A stretch of 64,000 nt of DNA, from positions 210,086 through 274,085 of the forward strand of contig JAWQFJ010001827.1 in assembly GCA_034096865.1 (NCBI GenBank). The letters run 5' to 3'. Positions 54,864-64,000 of the stretch are shown here, piece by piece. The number at the start of each line of letters is the position of its first letter. Within the stretch, counting starts at the first letter, position 1. The position numbers and the translations under genes are program-made. The notes beneath the pieces were generated by a model. That model made no database searches and had not been told where the DNA came from. It was given only the letters and a program-made list of their open reading frames with translations. Source of the stretch: Theodoxus fluviatilis (lineage: Eukaryota > Mollusca > Gastropoda > Cycloneritida > Neritidae).

Positions 54864-57800
54864 CTTACTTACTTACTTAGGCCCATCGCTCCTCCTGGAG
54901 CATAGGCCATCGGCGACAGTTCTCCAGCGGGCGCGGTCCTGGGCAGCTCTCTCAATCTGTGTCCAGGTGGTGCCACTCCTCCTCAGCTCTGCCTCAGTGT
55001 CTCGCCGCCAGGTGTTCCTAGGCCGTCCTCTTTTCCTTTTCCTCTGAGGGTTCCAAGTGAGGGATTGGCGGGTCACGCTGCCGGGTGGTTTCCGCAGCGT
55101 ATGTCCAATCCATCCCCACTTTCTCTTCCCTATTTGGGTGATGATGGGGTCCGGTTTGGCTCTCTCCCACAGATCCTCAATCCTGAAACGATCAGGCCAC
55201 CAAATCCTGAAGATCCGTCTGAGACACCCGTTGATAAATGTCTGGATCATGTGCAGCATCCGCTTGGTCATCCTCCATGTCTCTGATCCGTATAGAAGAA
55301 CTGATTTCACATTGGAGTTGAAAATCCTCAGTTTCGTCGCCTCCCCTATCTCTTTGGAGGCCCATATGTTCTTCAGCATGATGAATACCACCCTTGCCTT
55401 GCCAACCCTAGCAGCCACATCGCTATCTGTGCCGCCTTGCCTGTCGACAATGCTCCCGAGGTAGACGAAGGAGTCTACTTCCTCCAGAGGTTGTCCGTCC
55501 AGTATGATAAGGTTGTCATTTGTCGTGTTCATCTTCATCAGCTGGGTCTTCTTCTTGTTGATTTGGAGGCCTACCTTTGCTGAGACTTCTGCTAGGCGTG
55601 TCTTCTTCTCCTGCATCTGGGTCTGTCGGTGGGACAGAAGTGCCAAGTCGTCCGCATAGTCTAGTCTAAGTCCTCCAACTGCGTCCAGAGGGTCCACTGT
55701 ATCCCGTTTCTTGCTCCTTCTGTGGTGGACTTCATTATCCAATCGATGGCAAGCAGAAACAGAAAAGGTGACAGCAAACACCCCTGTCTGACGCCGGTCT
55801 TTACTGTGAAGCTGACCGACAGCCCGCCACCGTGAATCACTCTGCATGCCATGTCCTTGTAGGTGTTCTGGATCAGCGTGATGAGTTTCTCTGGCACACC
55901 GTAATGTCTCAGCAGTTTCCACAGAGTCTCTCGGTCCAGGCTGTCGAAGGCCTTCTCATAGTCTATAAAATTGATGTAGAGGGACGAGTTCCACTCTAGC
56001 GACTGTTCCACAATAATGCGAAGGGTGGCGATGTGGTCTGTACAGGATCTGTCCTGGCGAAAACCTGCTTGCTGGTCTCGAAGCTGACTGTCCACTGCCG
56101 CCTTAATTTTCTCCAGCAGGATCTGTTCAGCACTTTACCAGGCATGGATAGCAGCATAATCCCTCTGTAGTTGCTACAATCCCTCAGGTCTCCTTTTTGG
56201 GGCAGCTGCACTATGAGGCCTTCTCGCCAATCTACTGGAATCTCCTCCTTCTCCCAGATCCTCGCAAACAAGCTGTGGAGCATGTCAGTGGCTGTGGTGA
56301 TGTCCGCCTTGATAGCCTCTGCTGGTATGCCATCAGGACCAGCAGCTTTCTCGTTCTTCAGTGACCTGATGGCTTCCTGGATCTCCTCCTTGCTAGGCTG
56401 GTCACAGTCAATTGGAAGAACAGTCTCTGCAGGTGGAATGCCTGCCGGCTCATCTGGGGCTGGCTTGTTCAGTAGTTCACTTAAGTGTTCTGCCCACCTC
56501 CTCCTCTGGTCGTCTGTTGTGGCTAGCGGATTCCCTTGCTTGTCCTTCACTGGCCTGTCGGTCTGCTGGAGCTTTCCTGACAGTTTCTTTGTGAAGGTAT
56601 AGAGGTCTTTAAGGTTCCTCTGTGCGGCAGCTTCTTCTGCTTGCTTTGCCAGGCCATCAACAAACTCTCTCTTGTCTTTCTTGATGCTCCTTCTGACCTC
56701 CTTGTGGGCACATGTGTACTCTCTCTGTGCCTCGGCCTTCGCAGCTCGCGTTCTGCTGTTGTTGAGCGTTGCTTTCTTTGCTTTCCTCTCCTCCATCTTT
56801 TTCAAGGTCGCCCCCGTCATCCACTCCTTCTGTTGTATTCGTCTTCTTGCCCAGCGTCTCCTCACAAGTGTCAGCCCATAGTCGCTTGGTATGCTGCCAG
56901 ATAGTCTCGACGACTGCGTCTGGATCCTCATACAGTTCATGGAGCACCTGGAACCTGTTGGAAACGGCAACGCAGAACTGCTCGTGAGTCTCCTGGTCCC
57001 GCAGAAGGTCCACGTTGTAGCGTGTGCGGGTGTTGGCTGGTTTTGCGTGTCGTTTCCGGCGTAGTTTGACTGTTTCTAGCACCAGGTGATGATCCGATAC
57101 TGCGTCTGATCCTCTCTTCACACGCACGTCTCCGAGCGATCGTCGAAACTTCTGGCTGATGCACACATGGTCTATCTGGTTCTCCGTTGTATGATCCGAG
57201 GATCTCCAGGTGGCCTTGTGTATGCGTTTGTGTGGGAAAACGCTGCCTCCAATGACTAGGCTGTTGAGGGCGCAGAGATCGGCAAACAGTTCTCCATTCT
57301 CATTCATCTTTTCCAGTCCATGCTTTCCCATCACCTCCTCATACCCTGTATTGTCTGCTCCTACCTTGGCATTAAAATCTCCCGTTAAGATGGTAAAAAC
57401 TTTGCTGCTCTGCTTATCGAGTATGTCTTGCAGCTGCCTGTAAAAAATTATCCTTCTTCTCGTCCTCTGTGTCGTTGGTAGGAGCATAGCACTGCATCAC
57501 ATGGAAATTGATCTTCTTTTTCTTGGTGGCGAATGTGGCAGTGATGATTCTTGGTCTCACTGGCTGCCAGCTTACCAGGGCTCTCTGTGCCTCTCTCGAC
57601 AACATGAAGGCTACGCCCTCGGTGTGTGGGGCGTCCTCATCCTCATGCCCGGAGTACAGCACCGTCTCTCCTGATGTCAGTCTCAACTGGCCAGCCTGCG
57701 TCCATCTGGTCTCACACAGTCCAAGCAGCGAAATGTTGTATCTCTCCATCTCCTTTGCCACCTGCGCTGCTTTTCCGGTCTCATACATGGTGCGTACGTT

Positions 57801-58160
57801 CCCGGTGGCAATCTTGGTTATCCTCTTAGGTGTCAGAAGGGGCGTCGGCCTTGCAGCTTACCGTGGGCTTTCACTGCAACGCGTCATAGTCCTCTGTGAT
57901 GAGGCCCCGTCCTCTCCCAAGCCGCGTCCTCGTTGAACTGTCGTCGATGTATCTGTAACACTCAATTGTTACAGTTAGGGTTGTTGGCCCTAAGCAAACC
58001 CCTTAGCCTCGGGAAGAGGTGGTCCATATTCGTCTGGCCTCTACCCTTTGACCTGTCCAGCTTGGGAAACCCTGCCTCACATGGTCCATTCCTTATCGTG
58101 GTGTGAGAGTTTGCGTGTCTCAGTGACCCTAAGAGCTATGCCAGCGGGAGTGTAAAAAAG
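54864..58160 (-). mobile_element. Near-complete RTE-like LINE, 3.3 kb, with 10-bp target-site duplication
   Basis: The element has the perfect direct repeat TTTTGAATTA on both sides (54854-54863 and 58161-58170) and a (TAAG)4 tail at the 54864 end. The - strand encodes endonuclease blocks (NVRTMYETGK, LGLCETRWTQAG, TGDFNAKVGADN, SDHHLVLETVKLRRKR) and RT blocks (LKNEKAAGPDGIPAE, QAGFRQDRSCTDHI, FIDYEKAFDSLDRETLW, GVRQGCLLSPFLFLLAIDW, LDYADDLALLSH). The C-terminal part has SFVYLGSIVDRQGG, LLYGSETWRMT, GRPRNTWRRD and AAQDRARWRTVADGLCS. Five overlapping open segments cover it, so only about four frameshifts break an otherwise full protein. It is inserted in the second Ginger-like element. Confidence 0.93.
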
Positions 58161-58169
58161 TTTTGAATT

Positions 58170-58385
58170 AGATTAGCCTAATTTATAGTTGGGCCAGGCA
58201 AAACCATAAATACGATCTGGGCTGGACAAAACCAAAATTAAGATTTGGGCTGGCCAAATCTTAAATTGGGCCTGGTCAAATCAAAATCCAATACCTGATT
58301 TGGATTTGGGCTGGACAAAATAAAAATTAGGATTTGGGCTGGCCCAATTTAAAATTGGGCCTGATTTGAATCTTGATATGTATAT
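58170..58385. repeat. Right GGGCTGGCCAAATC repeat arm, partner 51975-52085
   Basis: Imperfect units of about 45-50 bp built on GGATTTGGGCTGGACAAAA and GATTTGGGCTGGCCAAATC lie in inverted orientation to the arm at 51975. It begins right after the LINE's second target-site duplication. Confidence 0.72.
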
Positions 58386-58664
58386 ATACATAATTATACA
58401 TGTAGTTGTTTGGGTTCGAAGGATCTCCTCGTTTATGTATGGAGCCTAGTGGATTTTGCCTAAATTGTTGGGAAACACACATGTCAAACATGAGGTTAAA
58501 AGATCTGTAGGGGGCTGCCAGGAACTGGTAGACGTTGTAGATAAGTTGGAAGGGAAGGGAGGTTCCTGTTAATACGTTTTGTTTTTTGCTTTGGCACGTC
58601 ATAGACGTGAACCAAAGCTAACGCAGTCACACAGAGGGGCATTTCAGTCCACTAGAGACTTCGC

Positions 58665-59095
58665 CTGCCGACGAAAGAGTCTAGCACACTTCATATCACG
58701 TGATGGAGGGATTCCGTCCGGAATATTCAAATAGAGGTCACACGAGAGGCTTGTGAGATAGTCGATCTGCTCCCTGACATACGCCGTTAAAGTTGTTTTG
58801 AGACTGTTTCGCACAAAACTCATAAATTACGCTTGTTGGGGAAATAAACAAGCGTCTATTCGATAAGATAAAATGTTTGTGTTGAAATGGAAAAAGTGTT
58901 GACATTTGAATGATTTCTGTAAAAAGTGGAGGAAAATAGTATCCGGAGCAAACTGTTTTTGGCTCAATATGCTGTAATGCAAAGGGTCAAGTCTTACGCA
59001 TTCATTGCGAACTGCGCCAGAGTCACTACTGACTCGGGTTCACGGAGTGACAGAGGGGTATGCGTCGTAGATGTTCACCAAGTATCATTGCCATG
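58665..59095. repeat. Right copy of the 400-bp inverted repeat pair (partner 43485-43915)
   Basis: The reverse complement of this stretch aligns over its length with 43485-43915. Shared landmarks include CATATCACGTGATGGAGGGA, GAGGTCACACGAGAGGCTTG, GGGTCAAGTCTTACGCATTC and GTCACTACTGACTCGGGTTC. Confidence 0.8.
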
Positions 59096-59469
59096 TACTG
59101 CACGTGACAGTTTCTTCCACAAGTGAGTTTTCTTTTAGTCAGCATGTCTTGGGGTCCGGGTTTCCACGCAGAGACGTTGAAAATCGTGCTGTACAAGAGT
59201 TTAATTCATTGTTTTTTTTTCTTCTATAAAATCACATGCGTGCAAGGTACAGTGACTGAAATGATTCATGAAACCCTATAGAGGGTTCCAGTCGTGAGCT
59301 GGGGTCTGGTGGCGGATGAGGTGAGATAGTAGATTGATGTCACATGTAGCAGATTGTGTAGTAGGAGAAGAGTGTTAGAGCTTGGGCTCTGTGTGGCGGA
59401 CGTTGGTGACGTGAGAGCTTGGACTCTGACAGTGGAAGTGGTTTTTGAGAGCTGCTGTGTGAACCTTGC

Positions 59470-61760
59470 CACAAATCAACAAATCAACAAAATCAACAAA
59501 GTCTGGAAGCAAATCATTCAGTCTCTAATGATAAATATGCCTTTTAGCGAGTAAAATGATATGATTGATATTAGCATTTTCATTTGGTTTTCCAAAAAGT
59601 ACCTCAAGTACTTTATCATAATTTTCTTTGATGACATCACTCAATTTTACCCACAGAGATCTGCTGTATTGGCATTTATAAAAGAGATGTTCTATTTTCA
59701 ACTTCTGTCTGACAAAAAGTGCATAGTGAGCTTCATCTTATAAAGAAAATTATTGACTGGCAGAATACGATGAAGAATCTTGTACTGAAATACTCTGAAT
59801 CTCACCTCTTGACAAGATGTAAAAGGCAATTGGTAATAAATCTCCCAGGGCTGGTTAAATTTTCCCACGTTTTTTATGCCATAGGAATACATGCATTCTG
59901 CAGCATGCCATAGAAGAATCTAGCGTTTCTGCTATTATTTGAAAGTAGCAGTACGCTAATTGGGGGATCGTGTTGTTTTTCCTCAGTACGAATATCTATT
60001 TGCTTAATTTCCTGCTTCCATTTACACGGAATTATTAGCAGTAGTTTAGCATACTCAAGAAAATGACATTGAACTTTGAATTCTGACTGTAACTCCTCAA
60101 AGGACTGAAAAGTTCGTTATGTTTCACACTGTCTTTGACACTTTTTATCCCAACATCAAACCATTGTCTTAAGAAGTAACTGCTGTCAGCAAATTCTGAG
60201 TTATTCCATAGCGGCCACTGTAAATAACTTCCTGTTGCTTTAAATTTATTTCGAATTAAAAAAAAATTCCACGCTATTAACAATTGCTGCCAGAAAGGAT
60301 TTCTTATTTTGTCTACCACTGTTTTCTTTATATATCCCCCAGTTTCCTTAAACACTTTGACATCCACCCGTTTACAGGAAATATTGAGAGCAGGGTTTTG
60401 GACCAATCTGCTCATTCATGTCAGTTTTAATGTATCATTAAAAAAATTTATGTCGATCATTTTTAGATCCCTTTGTCATAGTCTAGCATAAGTGTATCTC
60501 TTTTTATATATCTATTTTACCAGACCAAATGAACATATAGAATTCACGTTGTATCTTCATCATGAAACTAACTGGTGGTCTGGGTAGATTGATAAGATAG
60601 TAAGTAAGCTTAGAAAGTGCCAATGCTTTTATCACCAGGATTTTCCCGAATATTGTATGATTCCACCGCCTCCATGTACTAAAATGTCATGATTTTCTTA
60701 AATATCTCTTCAAAATTTAATTCTACCATTCAATTCAAATCTGTTGTAAAAAACATTCCTAACACTTTGAAAGGTTCAGCAGTCCAATTCAGATCTACCT
60801 CACGGCACAATCTTTCCGTAGAGTTAACGTTTGCCCCAATCTAGATTGCCCTAGTTTTTTGAGGATTGATTTGTAATCCATACATTTCCTTGTATAGGTT
60901 TAAGGTGTAGAGGGTGGCTTCCAATGATTTTCCCGTTCCTATACAAAGTGAACTCAGTGTCATCAGCAAACTGGTTAATGATGTGTTCTTCTTCATGTAT
61001 GCTAAATCCTTTTCATCTTTTATTTTTATGTTTCAATATATTACGGACTTTAGCGCAGAGGAGATAAATGTAGCATGACAAAGAATCCCCCTGACGGGTT
61101 CCACGCAATAGTGGAACAAATTGGACCTATGACCATTTTGGAGTACACATGCGTTTGCACCCTTTGTAAAAGTTCGAAACCAATTAGTGATTGAAGTTCC
61201 AAAACCCCCCCAAAAGAAGGCACTCCTCTGCAAAATTCCTAGACACATATTCAAAAGCTTTTTCAAAATCAACCAGGAGTAGGAGCACTGAAATATTATG
61301 TTCTCTTGTTTTGTATAAAATGTCATAGATTGTCTGGATGTTTTCTCCTGTGTATCTTCCTTTTATGAAACCTTTTTGCTCATGATTTGGGGCATCATTT
61401 TTAAAAGTCTGTTAGCAATACAAGATGATGCTAGCTTATATAATACATTCAGAAGTGATATTGGGCGCCAGTTTTTCAAGCAAGTTCTATCGCTATCATG
61501 TTTGGGTATACAGGTAATTATTCCCTGTTTCTGGACAGACGACAATTCTACTCTTTCATACGCCTCGTTAAAGGTTCTGAGAATAAAGATGCCCATCAGT
61601 CCCCGGGGTTTTATTATTTGACATTGATCTAAGTGCATTTGTAAGCTCACATAAGTCAGAGGACCTTCTGTCTATGCTTTTTGTTCCTCGGTCAATTTTC
61701 GGCCGTTTTCAACTGACACCACGTCCTGCCAATTTTTTATTCTTCCATCCTCTCTCTCCG
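59470..61760 (-). mobile_element. L1/Tx1-like LINE, RT and C-terminal region
   Basis: The - strand reads RT blocks in order: CLKNWRPISLLNVLYKLASS (61480-61530), GTRQGDSLSCYIYLLC (about 61070) and NQFADDTEFTLY, with the FADD catalytic box (about 60960). The C-terminal region at 60035-60415 has FWQQLLIAWNFFLIRNKF, LQWPLWNNSEF and QWFDVGIKSVKD. At 59700-59890 it has RFRVFQYKILHRILPVNNFL. This block order (PLWxN, then WxxxGIxxVxD, then FQYKILHRI) is typical of L1/Tx1-type elements. A tail of AAATCAAC-like units (59466-59500 on +) marks the 3' end. Many stops make it inactive. The 5' end is not defined. Confidence 0.87.
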
Positions 61761-62049
61761 TACATAAAGTTTAAAAAAATTTAGCTTGGGCTGCAAGTAT
61801 GTCGTTTTGAGCCGTCAGAATAATGTCCGTCATCAGTTACCAACTTGTGTATCACCTTGTCAGTGTAGTGCCTTTTTTCAAGGTTCAAAACGTATGAAGT
61901 ACGTTGACGTGCGCAGCAAAGCCTTCAATTCAGAAATTACGTAGTCTAGTACTGATGCGTGCATCGAAACAAGACCATTAAGCTTGGAGGGAGGGATTTT
62001 AGCACGATTCTAGAAACAGCACAGACTATGTGGGCTTCGAGGCTAAAAT

Positions 62050-62450
62050 ATTCACATACACGTGGTGGAGTTATCTCCCTTCAGACGGCTGGGCTCACCA
62101 GCTCCGGAATCTCTGGGCCTTCCCATGGGTCAGGATTAAGAACAAATCCATTGCGCATTTTCCATACGAAGTTCGTTAAATGCGAACAATAGGAAAAATG
62201 GAGCATTGAAGAGCTCTTTTTCCAACCAGCACCATTGACCTGGCGGCTCGTCGTGAGCAGGGCCGTCGCCTCCTTCGAGAACACCCGTAGGGCCTACATG
62301 GAAGAAAAGCGCAATAGGAGAAATAACCAGACAGCTGCGACCGACCAGACCTTCCCTTGCAACAATTGCGACCGGACCTGCCGATCCCACATTGAACTTC
62401 TAAGTCATGTGGACCATGACCTTCCAGATCTTCGTTAAACGAAGTAAAGC
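62050..62450 (+). mobile_element. LINE 3' end with zinc finger and (ATG)n tail
   Basis: The + strand reads TWRLVVSRAVASFENTRRAY followed by FPCNNCDRTCRSHIELLSHV, a C2H2-type finger. The same kind of block (CGACSRDCRLRIGLYSHSRR) ends the RTE-like element at 26345. After the stop, the AAACGAAGTAAAGCC stretch passes directly into (ATG)n. Only the 3' few hundred bp are present, as in a heavily 5'-truncated insertion. Confidence 0.75.
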
Positions 62451-62451
62451 C

Positions 62452-62539
<88 letters not shown>

Positions 62540-62568
62540 CGATGATGATGATGATGATGATGATGATG
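62452..62568. repeat. (GAT)n microsatellite
   Basis: About 115 bp of GAT triplets with one GAC begin at the 3' end of the LINE fragment and probably expanded from its tail. Confidence 0.98.
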
Positions 62569-62979
62569 AAGAATAGCTCTTACAAGATCTGTTAGGCAGT
62601 ACGTAAAGCTTTAACCTGCTGGCAGCGGTCCATCCATCCGCCCACCCATCCGTCTCTTCATCCGATTAAAGATTTAAAGCAATGATCAGCGTCACAGATT
62701 ACAAAATGAAAGCATTGTTGTAAAATTCTTAGATCTCTGATATAATTTACCTCCCGTTATTGTCACTCCTGTTGTCGTGGTGGTTGTCTCATCTCCTCTT
62801 TCTACTTCTCCTCCTCCCACTTGTGCTAGTGACTCCCATTCCTCCCTGATACCACTGCCACTACATCGAGATCTTGATCGATTACTTGGTTATAGCTCAA
62901 GCTGTCGCTTGTGGCCAGCGCCAAAGGTGCTCAAAGCTGCGCGGATCCCAGATCGAGTTGCATTCCAGGGCAAAATGCC

Positions 62980-63124
62980 TCACTCGCATTGCCTCTCTCG
63001 CATTGCCTCACTCGCATTGCCTCTCTCGCATTGCCTCACTCGCATTGCCTCACTCGCATTGCCTCACTCGCATTGCCTCACTCGCATTGCCTCACTCGCA
63101 TTGCCTCACTCGCATTGCCTCTCT
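62980..63124. repeat. 15-bp tandem repeat GCCTCACTCGCATTG, about 10 units
   Basis: Units differ only by CTCACTCG or CTCTCTCG. All frames are open through it because 15 is a multiple of 3 and the unit lacks stops. Confidence 0.97.
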
Positions 63125-63125
63125 C

Positions 63126-63554
63126 GGCTAAGGAGTAAAACTGGGCGCTCGTGAGGGCAGTGATGGCACAGTGTAGTTGGATTCACTTTGGAAGCGACCA
63201 GGACCCGATTGGAATGCTCTGCAGGGAGTGGAGACGAAGCTGATACCTGTGTTGGTCCTTGTTAAAGTTAAGCGGATTGAGACCCAACTATAGGTCATAA
63301 GTCACTATATGAAACCAATGTTTACTTTTACTACTACAGTTGCTGCTACTACTACGACACCACCACCACCACCACCATATTGCTAGACGCCATTAAATAC
63401 ACGCCACACTGGTGTTGTTACTTGCTTGGGAGGGAAGTTTCGAACGGTACTGGTATGCGTTCAGTGTGCGTGTTTTCAACGCTACAAGACAGGGAAAACT
63501 ATCTTTTCCTCACCGGCGCCTCAAACTCCTACGAGAGCGTTGCAAATATATACT

Positions 63555-63609
<55 letters not shown>

Positions 63610-64000
63610 CTTGCGTGCGTGCGGACTTTATGTACGGGACTTTTCCAGTTCGCACAACAGAAAAGTCGGGACAAATCCAGTGCTGAGTTTCAAGTGGACT
63701 TTGTTTTTGCAATTGACACTGACTGAATCCACAGTTTACAGTGTTCAGACACTAAATTCATTCATGGGAATCACTTGCATAAATCACTCACTCCTCTTGA
63801 TCTGTCCATGTGGTTTGGTTGTAGAAAAGGGAGTACAGATGCGGTGAGACTGATGGCCAACATGAGGATTCCTCCCATTTTCCACGGGTGCTACCTCCTG
63901 ATTTCTGGGAGAGGCCATGGCATGGTCCCCAGCTGTCATCGCTACGGTCGCCAGACTTTTAACCATGTAAACAATTTGTGACAATATGTGAGATGTAGGA
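63126..64000. other. Right end of the window, no recognisable gene
   Basis: A (CAC)n stretch near 63358-63376 and a GT microsatellite at 63558-63606 are present. The overlapping open frames of up to 155 codons run through the GT array and share no domain I know. Confidence 0.5.

Noticed and set aside
62777..63154. 125-codon frame with HCLTRIASLALP repeats
   Set aside because: Most of it is the 15-bp tandem repeat, open in all frames. No domain is present outside the repeat.

Overview
The window looks like nuclear DNA of an invertebrate animal, most likely a mollusc. Spliced genes with GT-AG introns sit in a background of non-LTR retrotransposons, a Penelope-like element, several cut-and-paste DNA transposons and very many microsatellites. 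The mollusc assignment is an inference. It rests on the 850-870 bp element packed with AAGGTCAAGGTCA-type repeats and on the mix of transposon families. I see no operon, CRISPR array, rRNA or convincing tRNA.

Host genes. (1) The last two coding exons of a UMP-CMP kinase gene (4087-4183 and 10341-10385, + strand), with a 6.2 kb intron between them. (2) A gene on the - strand (CDS 20510-22570, about 686 aa) that I do not recognise: acidic, Ser/Pro-rich, with basic nuclear-type clusters and a compact C-terminal domain. It has a spliced, apparently non-coding first exon near 24517. (3) A complete COA7 gene (cytochrome c oxidase assembly factor 7, Sel1-repeat protein) on the + strand, in four coding exons between 24717 and 42626. 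It adds up to 231 codons, the length I recall for the human protein. Genes 2 and 3 are head to head about 100-200 bp apart, so they probably share a bidirectional promoter.

Layout. 1-540: 40-bp satellite. 541-2870: an unknown ORF split by a LINE with a 15-bp target-site duplication. 4087-12172: the kinase 3' end, two copies of the AAGGTCA element and a G-rich minisatellite cut by a 2.6 kb BED-finger DNA transposon. 12173-20509: no recognisable genes. 20510-42689: the unknown gene and COA7, whose introns hold LINE fragments, two small hAT-like elements, a Ginger-like transposon with 174-bp inverted repeats and another inverted-repeat element. 43000-62600: almost entirely mobile DNA, namely a Penelope-like element with GIY-YIG domain, two LINEs of one family, a second Ginger-like element interrupted by a near-complete LINE with a 10-bp target-site duplication, an L1/Tx1-like LINE and a LINE 3' end that runs into an ATG microsatellite. 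The last 1.4 kb has only simple repeats.

The host genes look intact. Nearly all mobile elements are broken by frameshifts, stops, tandem expansions or nested insertions. The points most worth following up are the binding-site-like arrays in the AAGGTCA element and in the Ginger inverted repeats, a possible new DNA-transposon group with 6-bp target-site duplications, tandem amplification of catalytic-motif DNA in two different elements, a shared 3' hairpin in one LINE family, and the unidentified 686-aa gene next to COA7.
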